Assembly (NCBI GenBank): GCA_002336105.1
Contig: DDEQ01000039.1
Location: 46,698-110,697 of the forward strand
From: Chthonomonas sp. UBA1950
GTDB lineage: Bacteria > Armatimonadota > Fimbriimonadia > Fimbriimonadales > Fimbriimonadaceae
Length of the DNA stretch: 64,000 bases
Reading direction: 5' to 3'
The position numbers and the translations under genes are program-made. The notes beneath the pieces were generated by a model. It had not been told where the DNA came from, made no database searches, and worked only from the letters and a program-made list of their open reading frames with translations. Numbering within the stretch: the stretch's first letter is position 1; each line of letters starts with the position of its first letter. This document shows, in pieces, positions 15,149 to 24,787 of the stretch.

Positions 15149-15616
15149 TTACTTTCCGTACTCAGCCCAACTGCTTGGCGTCTCCGATACACGCACTCGC
15201 TCTAGGGTCACCGATCCTGGAGCAATAACGTAAGATATTCCGTTTGACGACACTCCTTCAAAGCCAATTTGAAGAGTTTTTGAGATGAAATCGAAGATTT
15301 CCTTCGCCATGACTTCCGTGGTTGGGTCCACAGGAAACACCACGAGACTGTCGGGATGGACTGCCTTGATCTGCTCAAGCAGTGGGTCGTTCGCGTTGAT
15401 CGCCATGCGGTGATCGTACGATTCGATGTGGTCCTGAACAGCCAGCTTCAGGGCCTTGAAATCAAGCACCATGTCGTTTGCATCTAGTTTTTCGGATGAG
15501 ACGACAACATCGACCTGCCGAGTGTGCCCATGAGGGAAGCGGCACATCTCAGGATGTTTACTGAGCATGTGGCCGGATTCAATCGTGAAAGACTTACAGA
15601 TGCGGTAGCGCGGCAC
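15149..15616 (-). CDS. queD: 6-pyruvoyl-tetrahydropterin synthase / QueD-like enzyme
   Basis: 155 aa. Zinc-binding His residues in ESGHML and FPHGHTRQV, the catalytic Cys in EMCRFPHGH, DFKALKLAV, SYDHRMAIN and PTTEVMAKEIF all match the PTPS/QueD family. QueD makes 6-carboxytetrahydropterin for queuosine and other 7-deazapurines; some relatives act in pterin synthesis instead. No queC, queE or folE is nearby, so the exact activity is inferred. The start is GTG with a TAAACT box 6 nt before it, suggesting a leaderless message. Confidence 0.88.
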   Translation of the reverse strand: MPRYRICKSFTIESGHMLSKHPEMCRFPHGHTRQVDVVVSSEKLDANDMVLDFKALKLAVQDHIESYDHRMAINANDPLLEQIKAVHPDSLVVFPVDPTTEVMAKEIFDFISKTLQIGFEGVSSNGISYVIAPGSVTLERVRVSETPSSWAEYGK

Positions 15617-15622
15617 ACAGAT

Positions 15623-15628
15623 AGTTTA
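15623..15628 (-). promoter_or_regulatory. Candidate leaderless -10 box (TAAACT) of the queD-like gene
   Basis: On the minus strand TAAACT is followed by six bases and the GTG start at 15616. There is no Shine-Dalgarno sequence. The box lies in the 24-bp gap after the upstream gene. Confidence 0.45.
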
Positions 15629-15640
15629 TCTGAAGCAGCG

Positions 15641-17029
15641 CTAGGGTATCGGCGAGCCCGGATCCTCTTCGGTCTTGCGGTTTGGATCGCGCTTGTATTT
15701 CAAAGCTATCTCTCCCGTCAGCTTGTTACCACGACTAAACAGCTTGTATGTTCCGTCATGGAGTTCGTAAACGAACTCTTCTCCGGACATCGGGTCGTGA
15801 ATGAGGTTCGCGGGAACGGCGTCTCTTAACTGTTTGGGTAAGTTTCGGTTATGCCACTTGTATTGCAAAATGCGTGCATGGAGGCCAAGCAACCTAACCT
15901 GTGCACGAGCTTTGAGTTCTGCTGTGACAGCATTCGAAAATGCTGGAATCATGATCAGCACCATTTGCTCTCCAAGAGCTTCCGGGCTTTTGTCGGTTGA
16001 GTTTGGAACCACGGTCGGAACAACCCCTTTGACGTCCTGCCAGGTCTCCTCAGTGCCTTGGTATCCAGAAACGAGTGACCCGTAGTAGCGATCGATGGCT
16101 CGTTGGAACGAGTCTCGAAATCGATTGAACTCTGGCATTCCCCATTTCGCGGTGACTTCCGAATCTATGGATGACGGCTCGGCTTGAGCATCAACATCCC
16201 CTCCGAAAAGTCGACCCATTTCGTGAATTTCCGAAGCCGACTGTATTTGATCGAATGCTTTTCGAGAGGACTGCCACTCGGTGTACATCACTTTGGAGTA
16301 CGCAGTCGGCTGAGAGAGATAGTGAGAAACGTATCGCTCGATCTTCTTACAATCGGTTTCACTAAGGTGATCGAGATTAGCTTCAAATCCAGAGTTAACA
16401 ATCGCGCTAATCGCGATGGATACTAGTCGATCAATAAGAAGTCCCTCGCCGATTCGCGAACCAAAGGTCATGGTGTCGAGGAGAACATCAGTGGCTTCGC
16501 CACTTCTCCCAATCGCGAATAGATAGTAGGAATCTGCGAGTGTGGCTTTAGCGATGGCTTTGTAGCCAGCGAGATCTGGAAAAAGTGAGCTCAGCGATAC
16601 CTTGTCTCGAAAGCCGTAATAAGGCTTTTCGTTGCCGCGTCTTACGATGGCATGGACGTCTTGAATGTTGTCATGAACTAACTTGTAGACTTTGATGTAA
16701 TCACTGCCCCGAAGGTCGTAGATAATCCTCTCTCGAGCTAACTCTTCCGATGTTAGTTTCAGGTTATCTGCTTCGAGCGCCGCCTGATCTTTCGGTAATC
16801 CCTTCAAATACTCTGCTGTGGTGCGTTTGTTCTCGACAAGTTGGTCGTAGAGTTTCGGGGTCCAGGTGTAGTAAATGCTCAGGTTTTTTTTCGAAAGGAG
16901 TTCTTGAGCCTGGTAATACTCCTCGTAAGCATTCTGGCCAGTTAGGACGGGAACCATTTGCTTAAAGTAACTTGGGGACTGCGAGGTCTGAGTCGCAACC
17001 AAAGCTAGAAGAGTAAAAGCCAGTCCCAT
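15641..17029 (-). CDS. Secreted protein of unknown function
   Basis: 462 aa. Signal peptide (MGLAFTLLALVATQTSQS), then a largely helical protein with no family motif I recognise. Features: an early TGQNAYEEYYQAQELLSKKN, a central SLFPDLAGYKAIAKATLADSYYLFA that resembles helical-repeat packing, and a C-terminal NLPKQLRDAVPANLIHDPMSGEEFVYE. That last part is reminiscent of the substrate-like tails seen in many planctomycete and armatimonad secreted proteins, where a DP-x-SGE-F-Y pattern precedes a final strand. No catalytic residues can be proposed. Confidence 0.7.
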   Translation of the reverse strand: MGLAFTLLALVATQTSQSPSYFKQMVPVLTGQNAYEEYYQAQELLSKKNLSIYYTWTPKLYDQLVENKRTTAEYLKGLPKDQAALEADNLKLTSEELARERIIYDLRGSDYIKVYKLVHDNIQDVHAIVRRGNEKPYYGFRDKVSLSSLFPDLAGYKAIAKATLADSYYLFAIGRSGEATDVLLDTMTFGSRIGEGLLIDRLVSIAISAIVNSGFEANLDHLSETDCKKIERYVSHYLSQPTAYSKVMYTEWQSSRKAFDQIQSASEIHEMGRLFGGDVDAQAEPSSIDSEVTAKWGMPEFNRFRDSFQRAIDRYYGSLVSGYQGTEETWQDVKGVVPTVVPNSTDKSPEALGEQMVLIMIPAFSNAVTAELKARAQVRLLGLHARILQYKWHNRNLPKQLRDAVPANLIHDPMSGEEFVYELHDGTYKLFSRGNKLTGEIALKYKRDPNRKTEEDPGSPIP

Positions 17030-17068
17030 GCGTTGTAGACGCAGGGAACTGGCCGAAAGGTTGCACTT

Positions 17069-18496
17069 TTAGCGAATTGGCGATAGTTGGATGACTTTGT
17101 CGGGCTGATTGACCACAACATAAACCATTCCGTCAGGTCCCATGGCGACGTCGCGAATTCTCCCGATGCCGAACAGGATTTCTTCTGTATCGACTAATTT
17201 GCCCGCTTTGACACGTATTCGCTGAATTGTGTTTCCAGCGAGACCGCCAGCAAGAAGGTCACCTCGCCAATGAGTGAAGGCATTTCCTTTGACGGTAGTC
17301 AGCCCCGAAGCTGCGATGGAAGGCACCCAGCGAAGCACGGGCATAGTCACCTTTTGTTGACTCGTTGGGAATGGAGTGTGGAAGGGCGAATCATTGTAGT
17401 TGATGCCATACCCGACATCTGGCCACCCGTAATTGTTGCCCTTCTGGATGAAATTGAGTTCGTCGCCACCTCTTGGTCCGTGTTCCGTATCCCAAAGATT
17501 TCCTTCGTTGTCGATAGTTAATCCTTGCGGGTTCCGATGGCCAATCGACCAGATTTGCCCGATAGCGCCCTCGGTTTTAACAAATGGGTTATCCGCTGGA
17601 ATGCTTCCGTCTTCCATAACCCGATAGATTTTGCCGTTCGGGCGGGTGACGTTTTGAGCGAATTCGGAGCTACCGCGCTCGCCGATGCCAAAGAAAACGT
17701 GCCCTTTGTTATCGAACACGATCTTTGCTCCAAAGTGAATTCCAGACCCGTTGTAGACGGATGGGTTCGCCGCGAAAATCGTCTGTTGGTCCGTCCATTG
17801 GTAAACAGAGCCGTTGAAAACCAAGTGCCCCCGTACGAGTTTTGTCATCCCCGCATGGGCGTCTGTTGTCGAAGGGTCCGTAAATGAAAGATAAACCCAT
17901 CCATTCGGATGGACCTTGACCTGCATGAGTCCGCCTTGGCCGATTTCCCGGCTCGCAGGGAGGCCTTTCACTTTGACAGCACGGCTTCCGCGATAAGCCG
18001 TCATGTAGCCAGACCGGTTTGTAACAAGCAGCGTTTGATCAGCAAGCCAATCAATGGCCCAAGGAGTGTTCAGGCCGGTCGTCACAACATCGGAAATTCG
18101 GTAGTTGTGGAGCTTAGTACGCACAATTCCGTTTTCGGGCTTTGGGCTCGGGGTGGATTCGCGAAGACCCTTTAGCTGCAGCTCTCGGATGTGTACAACG
18201 AGCGCCCACACCTCTTCGTCCGAAAGCGTATTGCCATACGGCTCCATACCACTGTTGGTGTCGCCGTTCTTAATGGTGTTGAAGAACGGCTTATCCCACT
18301 TCTGGTCGAACTTATCTTTCGAGATCAGCGATCTCGTTCCAGCACCGCCACCTTCTGCCCGTGAGCCGTGGCACTTGGCGCAAGTGTCTTCGTACAACTT
18401 CGTAACGTTTGTTGCCTTGGCATGAGGAACCGCGCCTGGCAAGCAGGCAAAAACGGCCGCAACTCCGGCAAACCCAAAGAACCCAATCCCTTTCAT
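17069..18496 (-). CDS. PQQ-dependent sugar dehydrogenase with N-terminal cytochrome c domain
   Basis: 475 aa. Signal peptide, then a c-type haem site CAKCH near residue 37 and an axial Met candidate in SGMEPYGNTL (about 80). From about 130 to the end is a six-bladed beta-propeller of the aldose sugar dehydrogenase family (TGLNTPWAIDWLADQTLLVT, GIGERGSS, IGHRNPQGL, TEHGPRGGDELN). Such enzymes oxidise aldoses in the periplasm with PQQ; the fused cytochrome would pass electrons to the respiratory chain. No PQQ biosynthesis genes are visible here. It lies between two secreted proteins of unknown role on the same strand. Confidence 0.92.
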   Translation of the reverse strand: MKGIGFFGFAGVAAVFACLPGAVPHAKATNVTKLYEDTCAKCHGSRAEGGGAGTRSLISKDKFDQKWDKPFFNTIKNGDTNSGMEPYGNTLSDEEVWALVVHIRELQLKGLRESTPSPKPENGIVRTKLHNYRISDVVTTGLNTPWAIDWLADQTLLVTNRSGYMTAYRGSRAVKVKGLPASREIGQGGLMQVKVHPNGWVYLSFTDPSTTDAHAGMTKLVRGHLVFNGSVYQWTDQQTIFAANPSVYNGSGIHFGAKIVFDNKGHVFFGIGERGSSEFAQNVTRPNGKIYRVMEDGSIPADNPFVKTEGAIGQIWSIGHRNPQGLTIDNEGNLWDTEHGPRGGDELNFIQKGNNYGWPDVGYGINYNDSPFHTPFPTSQQKVTMPVLRWVPSIAASGLTTVKGNAFTHWRGDLLAGGLAGNTIQRIRVKAGKLVDTEEILFGIGRIRDVAMGPDGMVYVVVNQPDKVIQLSPIR

Positions 18497-18539
18497 GATT
18501 AAGCGATTCTACTAGGATTCTAAAAGGGTCATCGGCACG

Positions 18540-20696
18540 TTAGCCATTCTTAGGCATTAGGCGCTCAGCGTAGTCGTTGTACTGCTTTTTGACATCATCG
18601 GGAAGCCCCTCCCACGGGCCGGGCCTGCTGCCTGGAATCAATGAATGGTCCTTCATCGTGCGGCTAAAGTCGATTTGAGGTGCCAATGAATACTTGAACG
18701 TGTACTCACCCTCGACGGCGCCTTGAAATTGATCGTAGTTTGGAAGCTGAAAATCGCCATTCATCTGCATCGGGTTTTTCTTGAACGAGTTGTACAGAGC
18801 CATCGAAGCGATATTGAGGAATCGAACAGCGCCGCTAATACTATCCTTTGCTCGAACTGCCATGGTTTGATTCGCGTTAAGGGTGATCATGCCATTGGGA
18901 AGCCCGTTGGGCATGATGTCGGTCGGTTCTTTGATTCCGCCATCCTGAGAAGCAACTCCAAATCCGCCTCGGACCTCCCTTAATCCCATCGCACCAGGGA
19001 AGATTCCACCATCGGACGAGCCATAGTAATCATCGGCAATCGCTTCTCTTTGTAGCGGCAAGAGATCATTGAAATTGACCGATCCGCCACTTCCCAGACG
19101 CGATCTTTGCATGCTCGACATCATTCCGTAAACACGAAGGGTGTTCCAGTTGGTCTGTGCATAGCTTCCGACATCATCTGGTCCTACGTTTTGATCTAGG
19201 TTAGAGAGAAAGACGCCGTCGAGATCGAATTGACGCAACGGCTTCACTTGATTGGCCGCATAAGTTCCAATATCAACTAAGGAAAGAGTCGAAGTGTTAA
19301 CAATTGATCGAGCGACTTGCCCCAGAGCTATTCTGTTGATGTGAGATCTTCGGACTTCAGTAAACGAGGATGGTTTTACAATTGTCCAGCCGTTAACTTC
19401 ACTCACGGATAGTTTCGATAACTTTGTAAGCTTCTTAAACAGTGTCTCGGTAGGGATTCCCTTTGCAAGAGACCGGGTGAGGACAAGAAGCTGACTATCC
19501 GGAATTGTGGCAACCAATTGAGCATCACCGGTTGACTCAATCATCGATTCTCCGGCGACATAGCCAATGGGATCGTATGTTTCTGGGTGGGACATCAAGT
19601 TGAGCAACTCTTGAGACGCGATTTTTCGCTTTGGTCTCGAAAGCGAACTCAAGTCGATCGAAGCTGTAACCGGCATTGCCGAGCCGCCCGTACTCGTCGT
19701 CATGACCATCACGCTTCGCGCGACGGAACTTACGTTCATTCCCTCGAGATTTGCGAATTCGGAAGCCAACGGCGATAGTGGCTTAGTTTTCTCCTGTGCG
19801 TCTGGGACGAAGGATGGTACGGAAGGTATTGAAACGGTGGCTGAACCTCGGGCGACGAGCAGACCGCTCGTGTCGGTCACTATAAGCTCTGCGGAGATTC
19901 CATTGATTTGGTTTCGAGTGACCGCAAGATAAACTTTGCCAATCGAGTTGGCATTGCCCTTACCAAGCTGCGGAGTCAGCCCACCGATAACGAAGCTTCG
20001 GGTGCCGTCGTTTGACGTGTACTTTGCGTTCGCATCCGCAATCATTTTTTGAACGCGAACATATTCACTTACGAACTTGACGGCGTTTGACGGCAGGAGC
20101 TTTTGCATCTGCGTTGGATTCGTAGCAAATACTTTACGCTTGCCTTCTTCGAGCACCAATTCTTCAGGCTTGATGGCAGCCAACATTTTGAAAATCGATG
20201 CCGCAACTGGCTGATTTCGGAAACCGCGGATGGTTCTGGTGTTGACCGATCCATTTGCTGGGGGACGCATGCTTTCTGCCATTTTTCGGGCGTCTTCATC
20301 AGTGAATGGTTTGTCGTTTTCGGAAACGAGGCCCTGGATGGCCTTGGAAAGTGCTTCTCCTGTTTGCTTTCGATCATCCAAATCTTGCTTGCGGACCAAA
20401 TCACTTGGTCGTACCAACCGATAAACCTTGCCCTGCATTTGCCACTCCGCCCCCATGACTTCGGAGATTCGTGCTAACACATCACGGAGCGGCGCATCCG
20501 TAAGTTTTAGGATAATGGGTTCATCAGAGATTGCTGTCGTCGCTTCCAGGCTCATGTTGGCTTGCTTACTTAACTCTTTAAGCACTTGACGAATCGACTG
20601 GCCTTTCGTCGTGTACGTAATCAGTTCTGCTCGATGAGCATTCGGTGCCGCAAACGTTGGGGCGAGCAACAATGAAAAGAGGATGCTGGAAGTCAT
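18540..20696 (-). CDS. Large secreted protein with an N-terminal STN/secretin-N-like domain
   Basis: 718 aa. Signal peptide (SILFSLLLAPTFAAP), then about 30-100 has the STN pattern: GQSIRQVLKELSKQANMSL, LKLTDAPLRDVLARISEVM and WQMQGKVYRLV. STN domains occur at the start of secretins and TonB-dependent transducers, but no secretin pore or TonB barrel follows. The remaining 600 residues are low in recognisable motifs, with Ser/Thr-rich linkers (MVMTTSTGGSAMPVTASI) and a C-terminal segment ending DYAERLMPKNG. It may be an envelope or protein-secretion accessory factor; function unknown. Confidence 0.7.
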   Translation of the reverse strand: MTSSILFSLLLAPTFAAPNAHRAELITYTTKGQSIRQVLKELSKQANMSLEATTAISDEPIILKLTDAPLRDVLARISEVMGAEWQMQGKVYRLVRPSDLVRKQDLDDRKQTGEALSKAIQGLVSENDKPFTDEDARKMAESMRPPANGSVNTRTIRGFRNQPVAASIFKMLAAIKPEELVLEEGKRKVFATNPTQMQKLLPSNAVKFVSEYVRVQKMIADANAKYTSNDGTRSFVIGGLTPQLGKGNANSIGKVYLAVTRNQINGISAELIVTDTSGLLVARGSATVSIPSVPSFVPDAQEKTKPLSPLASEFANLEGMNVSSVARSVMVMTTSTGGSAMPVTASIDLSSLSRPKRKIASQELLNLMSHPETYDPIGYVAGESMIESTGDAQLVATIPDSQLLVLTRSLAKGIPTETLFKKLTKLSKLSVSEVNGWTIVKPSSFTEVRRSHINRIALGQVARSIVNTSTLSLVDIGTYAANQVKPLRQFDLDGVFLSNLDQNVGPDDVGSYAQTNWNTLRVYGMMSSMQRSRLGSGGSVNFNDLLPLQREAIADDYYGSSDGGIFPGAMGLREVRGGFGVASQDGGIKEPTDIMPNGLPNGMITLNANQTMAVRAKDSISGAVRFLNIASMALYNSFKKNPMQMNGDFQLPNYDQFQGAVEGEYTFKYSLAPQIDFSRTMKDHSLIPGSRPGPWEGLPDDVKKQYNDYAERLMPKNG

Positions 20697-20786
20697 GATA
20701 GAACCCTGCTAGAGATTACTTAGCGTTATATCCGAATAAGTTCCCGTCAAGTTGAGTGAGCAAGCAAAGACTAGAAAGGGGCATAC

Positions 20787-21947
20787 TTGCCAAGTCGCAT
20801 ATCCATGAAGAAGAGTTCGCAAGAATCGTCAGTCGTTGAAGACACAAACCCCAAAAACATGCCTGTCCGCAATTTTATTGCAGGCATATCACTCTATTCC
20901 TTGGGATACGCCGCACTGGTAACCAGTCCGTATCTGCAAAAAATGATTGGCGGACCAGTCTTCGGTTACTCCGATCAATCGGATAGTTTTCACCGATTTC
21001 TTACTCAGATTTTTGATCTGACGCTTCGAAGCCCAGCCGTTGGGTTGCGAGCAATATACGTTTTTTACGTGGTGCGAATGGTGATAGAACTATTCGTTTC
21101 TCCCTATGCGCACATGCAACCTGAACGTCCTTATCGGTTTTGGATGTCGTTAGGGAAGATCATCAAGAACAACGCTAGGTTTCTACGGGGAACCTCTGGA
21201 GTGCCTGAAAAGCCTTCATTGACGAAAGATGAGCTCGTCAACATGCTCTACTTTCTGCTCAAGTTTTTCTATTTCCCAATGATGTTTGGGGTGTTGTTTG
21301 CGAACGTCAACAACGTGATCAACTATTTCCAATCTCCAATGCCCGAACCGGATAATTGGAAAGGTGTTCAACAGATTCTGTATCTGCGGACTTTGAATTC
21401 TCTGTTTTTTGTGGATGTCGCGGTCTTTGTCTTTGGATATTTGTTTGAGATTCCAGGCAAAAGTAAAATCCGGTCGGTGGAGCACACCGCATTTGGATGG
21501 ATGGTCGCACTGATGTGCTATCCACCCTTCAACGGAGTGGTCGCAGGTTTCATGCCTTCCCAGATACCGGACTTTACGTTTTTTTTCGATAATCAAGTGC
21601 TAACCGGAATTGGGCTTTCAACTTGCATTTTGCTGTACGTCATCTACGTTTGGGCATCAGTTGCCCTAGGGTTCAAAGCAAGCAATCTGACCAACCGTGG
21701 AATTGTCGCCCGAGGTCCTTACGCCATCGTGCGGCATCCGGCGTACATCACGAAAAATGCAGCATGGTTAATCATGGCTCTGCCTATGATCCTGACAGGA
21801 AGCTTGGCTGCATTGTTCACGATCCTGTTCTGGAACTTCGTTTACTTCCTTCGCGCTATGACGGAAGAGAGACACTTGCTTGAAGACCCAGATTACGTGG
21901 AGTACTGCAAGAAGGTCAGATATCGTTTCATCCCAGGCGTCTACTGA
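20787..21947 (+). CDS. Isoprenylcysteine carboxyl methyltransferase-like membrane protein
   Basis: 386 aa, several membrane helices. The C-terminal 110 residues match the ICMT/PEMT family: RGPYAIVRHPAYITKNAAWL and the closing TEERHLLEDPDYVEYCKKVRY, which form the S-adenosylmethionine site at the membrane. The N-terminal 250 residues are a membrane extension not typical of short ICMT-like proteins. The start used is TTG at 20787, six bases after AAAGGGG; an ATG at 20805 is the alternative. The methyl acceptor is unknown (lipid or small hydrophobic molecule). Confidence 0.82.
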   Translation: MPSRISMKKSSQESSVVEDTNPKNMPVRNFIAGISLYSLGYAALVTSPYLQKMIGGPVFGYSDQSDSFHRFLTQIFDLTLRSPAVGLRAIYVFYVVRMVIELFVSPYAHMQPERPYRFWMSLGKIIKNNARFLRGTSGVPEKPSLTKDELVNMLYFLLKFFYFPMMFGVLFANVNNVINYFQSPMPEPDNWKGVQQILYLRTLNSLFFVDVAVFVFGYLFEIPGKSKIRSVEHTAFGWMVALMCYPPFNGVVAGFMPSQIPDFTFFFDNQVLTGIGLSTCILLYVIYVWASVALGFKASNLTNRGIVARGPYAIVRHPAYITKNAAWLIMALPMILTGSLAALFTILFWNFVYFLRAMTEERHLLEDPDYVEYCKKVRYRFIPGVY

Positions 21948-21954
21948 GCTTTCA

Positions 21955-22566
21955 CTAAACAACTAGAAAAGTTGCAAGCCAGCTATCTGCATCTCTAATA
22001 GAGGCTGGACTGACTTCATGTCCCATCGGGTACTCGATGTATTGAGTGTTTGCACTACGGCGGTCTAGTTCGTAGGCGACTTCTCGACCGAGTTCGACGG
22101 ATAAAACCATGTCGTCGGTGCCATGTTGGACAAGGTAGCTTGCCGTAGGTCTTGGAGCTTCGCTTGGGAACAGGGCTGGAACTGCCGCGCCGCTCATGAG
22201 CCAGACACCTTGAAATAGTGCAGGTCGAACAAACGATAATGCGAGCGACATAATCGCGCCTTGACTAAACCCTCCGAGAACTACCGGGCCTTCTCGATCA
22301 GCAACAATCGCCGAAACCTCCGCCTCTAGGATCTCTAGGCTTCTAGCAACTCCTTCGATATCAACTGCGATTCCTTCTTCTGTCCAATCAATATCAAACC
22401 AAGCGTATCCGCCCATTTCATAGGGCTTTGGTGCGCGAAGAGTCAAGACCGTCCAACTCGGATCAAGTGCCGGAGCTAACCCAAGCAAATCGCGTTCATC
22501 ACTTCCTAACCCATGTAGGAGAATAATGAGAGGCGAAGAACCTTCTCGAGTTAATCGGTGAAGCAT
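21955..22566 (-). CDS. Phospholipase/carboxylesterase (YpfH-like alpha/beta-hydrolase)
   Basis: 203 aa, cytoplasmic. Carboxylesterase-2 family: LIILLHGLGSDERDLLGLAP at the start, the nucleophile Ser in LGGFSQGAIMS, the Asp in LVQHGTDDMVLS, and the His in YPMGHEVSPASI. Hydrolyses short acyl or lysophospholipid-type esters in relatives. Transcribed divergently from the 3-hydroxyacyl-CoA dehydrogenase gene across a 52-bp gap. The start ATG at 22566 has a TAAACT box six bases before it. Confidence 0.9.
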   Translation of the reverse strand: MLHRLTREGSSPLIILLHGLGSDERDLLGLAPALDPSWTVLTLRAPKPYEMGGYAWFDIDWTEEGIAVDIEGVARSLEILEAEVSAIVADREGPVVLGGFSQGAIMSLALSFVRPALFQGVWLMSGAAVPALFPSEAPRPTASYLVQHGTDDMVLSVELGREVAYELDRRSANTQYIEYPMGHEVSPASIRDADSWLATFLVV

Positions 22567-22572
22567 TCACAG

Positions 22573-22578
22573 AGTTTA
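22573..22578 (-). promoter_or_regulatory. Candidate leaderless -10 box (TAAACT)
   Basis: On the minus strand TAAACT is followed by exactly six bases and the ATG at 22566, with no Shine-Dalgarno sequence. Confidence 0.45.
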
Positions 22579-22618
22579 ACGCTTTTGGGGCCATAATCCC
22601 GCAACAGCGTGTCGCAAC

Positions 22619-24787
22619 ATGAGATATCCATCGATCAAAAATGTTTGTGTAATCGGGTCTGGCACGATCGGATGCGGGATCGCCGCCCACCTGGCAAACC
22701 TAGGCTTTTCAGTTGCTTTGCTGGATATCAGCCAGGAAGTTGTCGTCACGAATTTCGACCGATTTAAGGTGATAAAACCACCACATTTTTATGTGACTGA
22801 CAAGGCAAGCAATATCCGCTTAGGAAATATCAATGATCACTTGGCTTGGGTTTCATCAGCGGATTGGGTAGTCGAGGCAGTTGCCGAACACTTAGAATCG
22901 AAGCTGGAATTGTTGGCGAAGCTAGAGCCTTTATTGCGTCCAGGAACGTTAGTCACGACAACCACGAGTTGTTTCTCGATAAAGAGCTTGGGAGCTAGCT
23001 TGTCTCAATCAATGCGAGAGCACTTTGCGGGTGTACATTTTTTGAATGCTCCTAGATACGTGAAGTTAGTCGAGCTCATTCCAAATGAAGTGATGCATCC
23101 ATCTGTGATTCATCAGATCACGACATTTCTGGAGGAGCGTGTCGCACGTCGCGTTGTTGTCGCTAAAGACAGTCCGGGATTCATCGCAAGTCGATTCAGT
23201 GTCTGGTCAAAGCTGAAAGCGATCCATGTTGCAGAAGAGTTGGACCTGAGCATCGAGGAAGTGGATGCTATTACGGGTCAGTTTCTCGGTCGTCCGCACT
23301 CAGGAACATTTGGATTGTGCGATAGCGTTGGTCTTGACCTTCTTCGCGATCTTGCCATGTCGGTACGAGCGAATTGCCCATCGGAAGGGGCGTCTCTCAC
23401 TCTCGATCTGCCCCGAAGCTTGCATTACCTTCTAGATAAAGGATGGTTAGGCGAGAAGACCGGCCAAGGCTATTATCGACCCGAGGCGAAAGATGCCCTC
23501 GTCCTTGACCTAAGAACGCAGACCTACCGTGCACAGATTGAGCCGAATTTCCCCAACCTTTTCGAGTTGTCTCGATTGCCACTAGGTGAGCGCATAAGAA
23601 AGGGAGTTGCCGATAAAGGAACGCTGGGCAAGTTTCTTCGAAATTACTTGCTCCCAACCTTACGGTATGCCTTTAGCATTCGAGAAGAGGTTTGCCTTTC
23701 GGTCCTAGATTTTGACAATGTGTTGAAGTGGGGTTATGGTTGGGAAAAAGGCCCCTTCGAGATCATTGACGAGCTTGGGACTGAGGTCGTCGAGATCGTC
23801 GCAAAGCCATTTTATGAGGGCGACGCTTATCGAGCTTATTCTGGGACTTGTGTGCCAATTCCTAAGAATGTCGAGTTCAAATCTACGGTCGATTTTCCAG
23901 TGGTCGCCGAAGGCAAGACGTTTAAGCTTAGAGACCTCGGCGACGGTGTACGAGCATATTGCTTAACCAACAAAATGGGGATCATCGATCCTAATGTTGC
24001 TCAAGAGCTTAATGAACAAATGGACAAAGGGCTAGATCGATTTGTCCTAACCTCGGAAGCCAAGGTGTTTTCGGTTGGATTCGACCTTCGTCTTTTCTTG
24101 CAAATGGCAGTAGAGAAGGAGTTTGATGCGATGTTAGGCATCTTGGACAGCATCCAACTTCTCGGAGAGAGGTTAGAACAAAAGCAGTGCGTTTCTGCCG
24201 TCTACGGATATTGTTTGGGAGGCGGATACGAACTGGCTATTTCAGCTCCGAAAATGGTGCTCGCCGCTGAGTGTCAGATCGGGTTGCCCGAAGCTAAAGT
24301 GGGCTTGATGCCTGCAGGAAGGGGAACCACTTTGACTCGGTTGATGGCTCAGGCAAATTCAAAACGCCTCGCTGAGGTTGCGGTTCATCTTGCCGCAGGT
24401 TTGATTGCTCCAAACGCTGATATGGGCCGAGTGCTTGGTTATGTACGGCAAACTGACGTGACGGAGTACAACCCAGACCGCCTTCTTTACACCGCGAAAC
24501 AGCTTGTCGGGACGGTTGAGCCCAAACAGAGGACGGCGTGGCAACCGAGTGTCGGACCAGTCGGTGGCATGATCGACCGCGCGCTTGATGAGGCGAAAGG
24601 TGCCGGAGAATTGACCGAATATGACCAAACAATTGGCCACGCAATTAAGGCGGTCTATGCAAAAGCGACTTCCTACGAGCACGCGCTTCGCCTAGAGAGG
24701 GAAGAGTTTATCGAACTATGTAAGAAGCCGCATAGCTTAGCTCGTCTCAAGCATATGGTCGACACGAATAAGCCAATTAGAAACTAA
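22619..24787 (+). CDS. fadN: FadN-like 3-hydroxyacyl-CoA dehydrogenase / enoyl-CoA hydratase
   Basis: 722 aa. The order is dehydrogenase first, as in Bacillus FadN rather than E. coli FadB. Residues about 5-190 are the NAD-binding Rossmann domain (VIGSGTIGCGIAAHLANLGF), followed by 3HCDH C-terminal modules (DSPGFIASR, EKTGQGYY, WEKGPFEIIDELG). About 430-640 is a crotonase-like domain (FSVGFDLRLFLQ, YGYCLGGGYELAISAPKMV and the Glu-rich IGLPEAKVGLMPAGRGT). It would carry out the hydration and oxidation steps of beta-oxidation. No thiolase or acyl-CoA dehydrogenase gene is adjacent. It ends in a 4-bp overlap with the convergent DUF4139 gene. Confidence 0.92.
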   Translation: MRYPSIKNVCVIGSGTIGCGIAAHLANLGFSVALLDISQEVVVTNFDRFKVIKPPHFYVTDKASNIRLGNINDHLAWVSSADWVVEAVAEHLESKLELLAKLEPLLRPGTLVTTTTSCFSIKSLGASLSQSMREHFAGVHFLNAPRYVKLVELIPNEVMHPSVIHQITTFLEERVARRVVVAKDSPGFIASRFSVWSKLKAIHVAEELDLSIEEVDAITGQFLGRPHSGTFGLCDSVGLDLLRDLAMSVRANCPSEGASLTLDLPRSLHYLLDKGWLGEKTGQGYYRPEAKDALVLDLRTQTYRAQIEPNFPNLFELSRLPLGERIRKGVADKGTLGKFLRNYLLPTLRYAFSIREEVCLSVLDFDNVLKWGYGWEKGPFEIIDELGTEVVEIVAKPFYEGDAYRAYSGTCVPIPKNVEFKSTVDFPVVAEGKTFKLRDLGDGVRAYCLTNKMGIIDPNVAQELNEQMDKGLDRFVLTSEAKVFSVGFDLRLFLQMAVEKEFDAMLGILDSIQLLGERLEQKQCVSAVYGYCLGGGYELAISAPKMVLAAECQIGLPEAKVGLMPAGRGTTLTRLMAQANSKRLAEVAVHLAAGLIAPNADMGRVLGYVRQTDVTEYNPDRLLYTAKQLVGTVEPKQRTAWQPSVGPVGGMIDRALDEAKGAGELTEYDQTIGHAIKAVYAKATSYEHALRLEREEFIELCKKPHSLARLKHMVDTNKPIRN

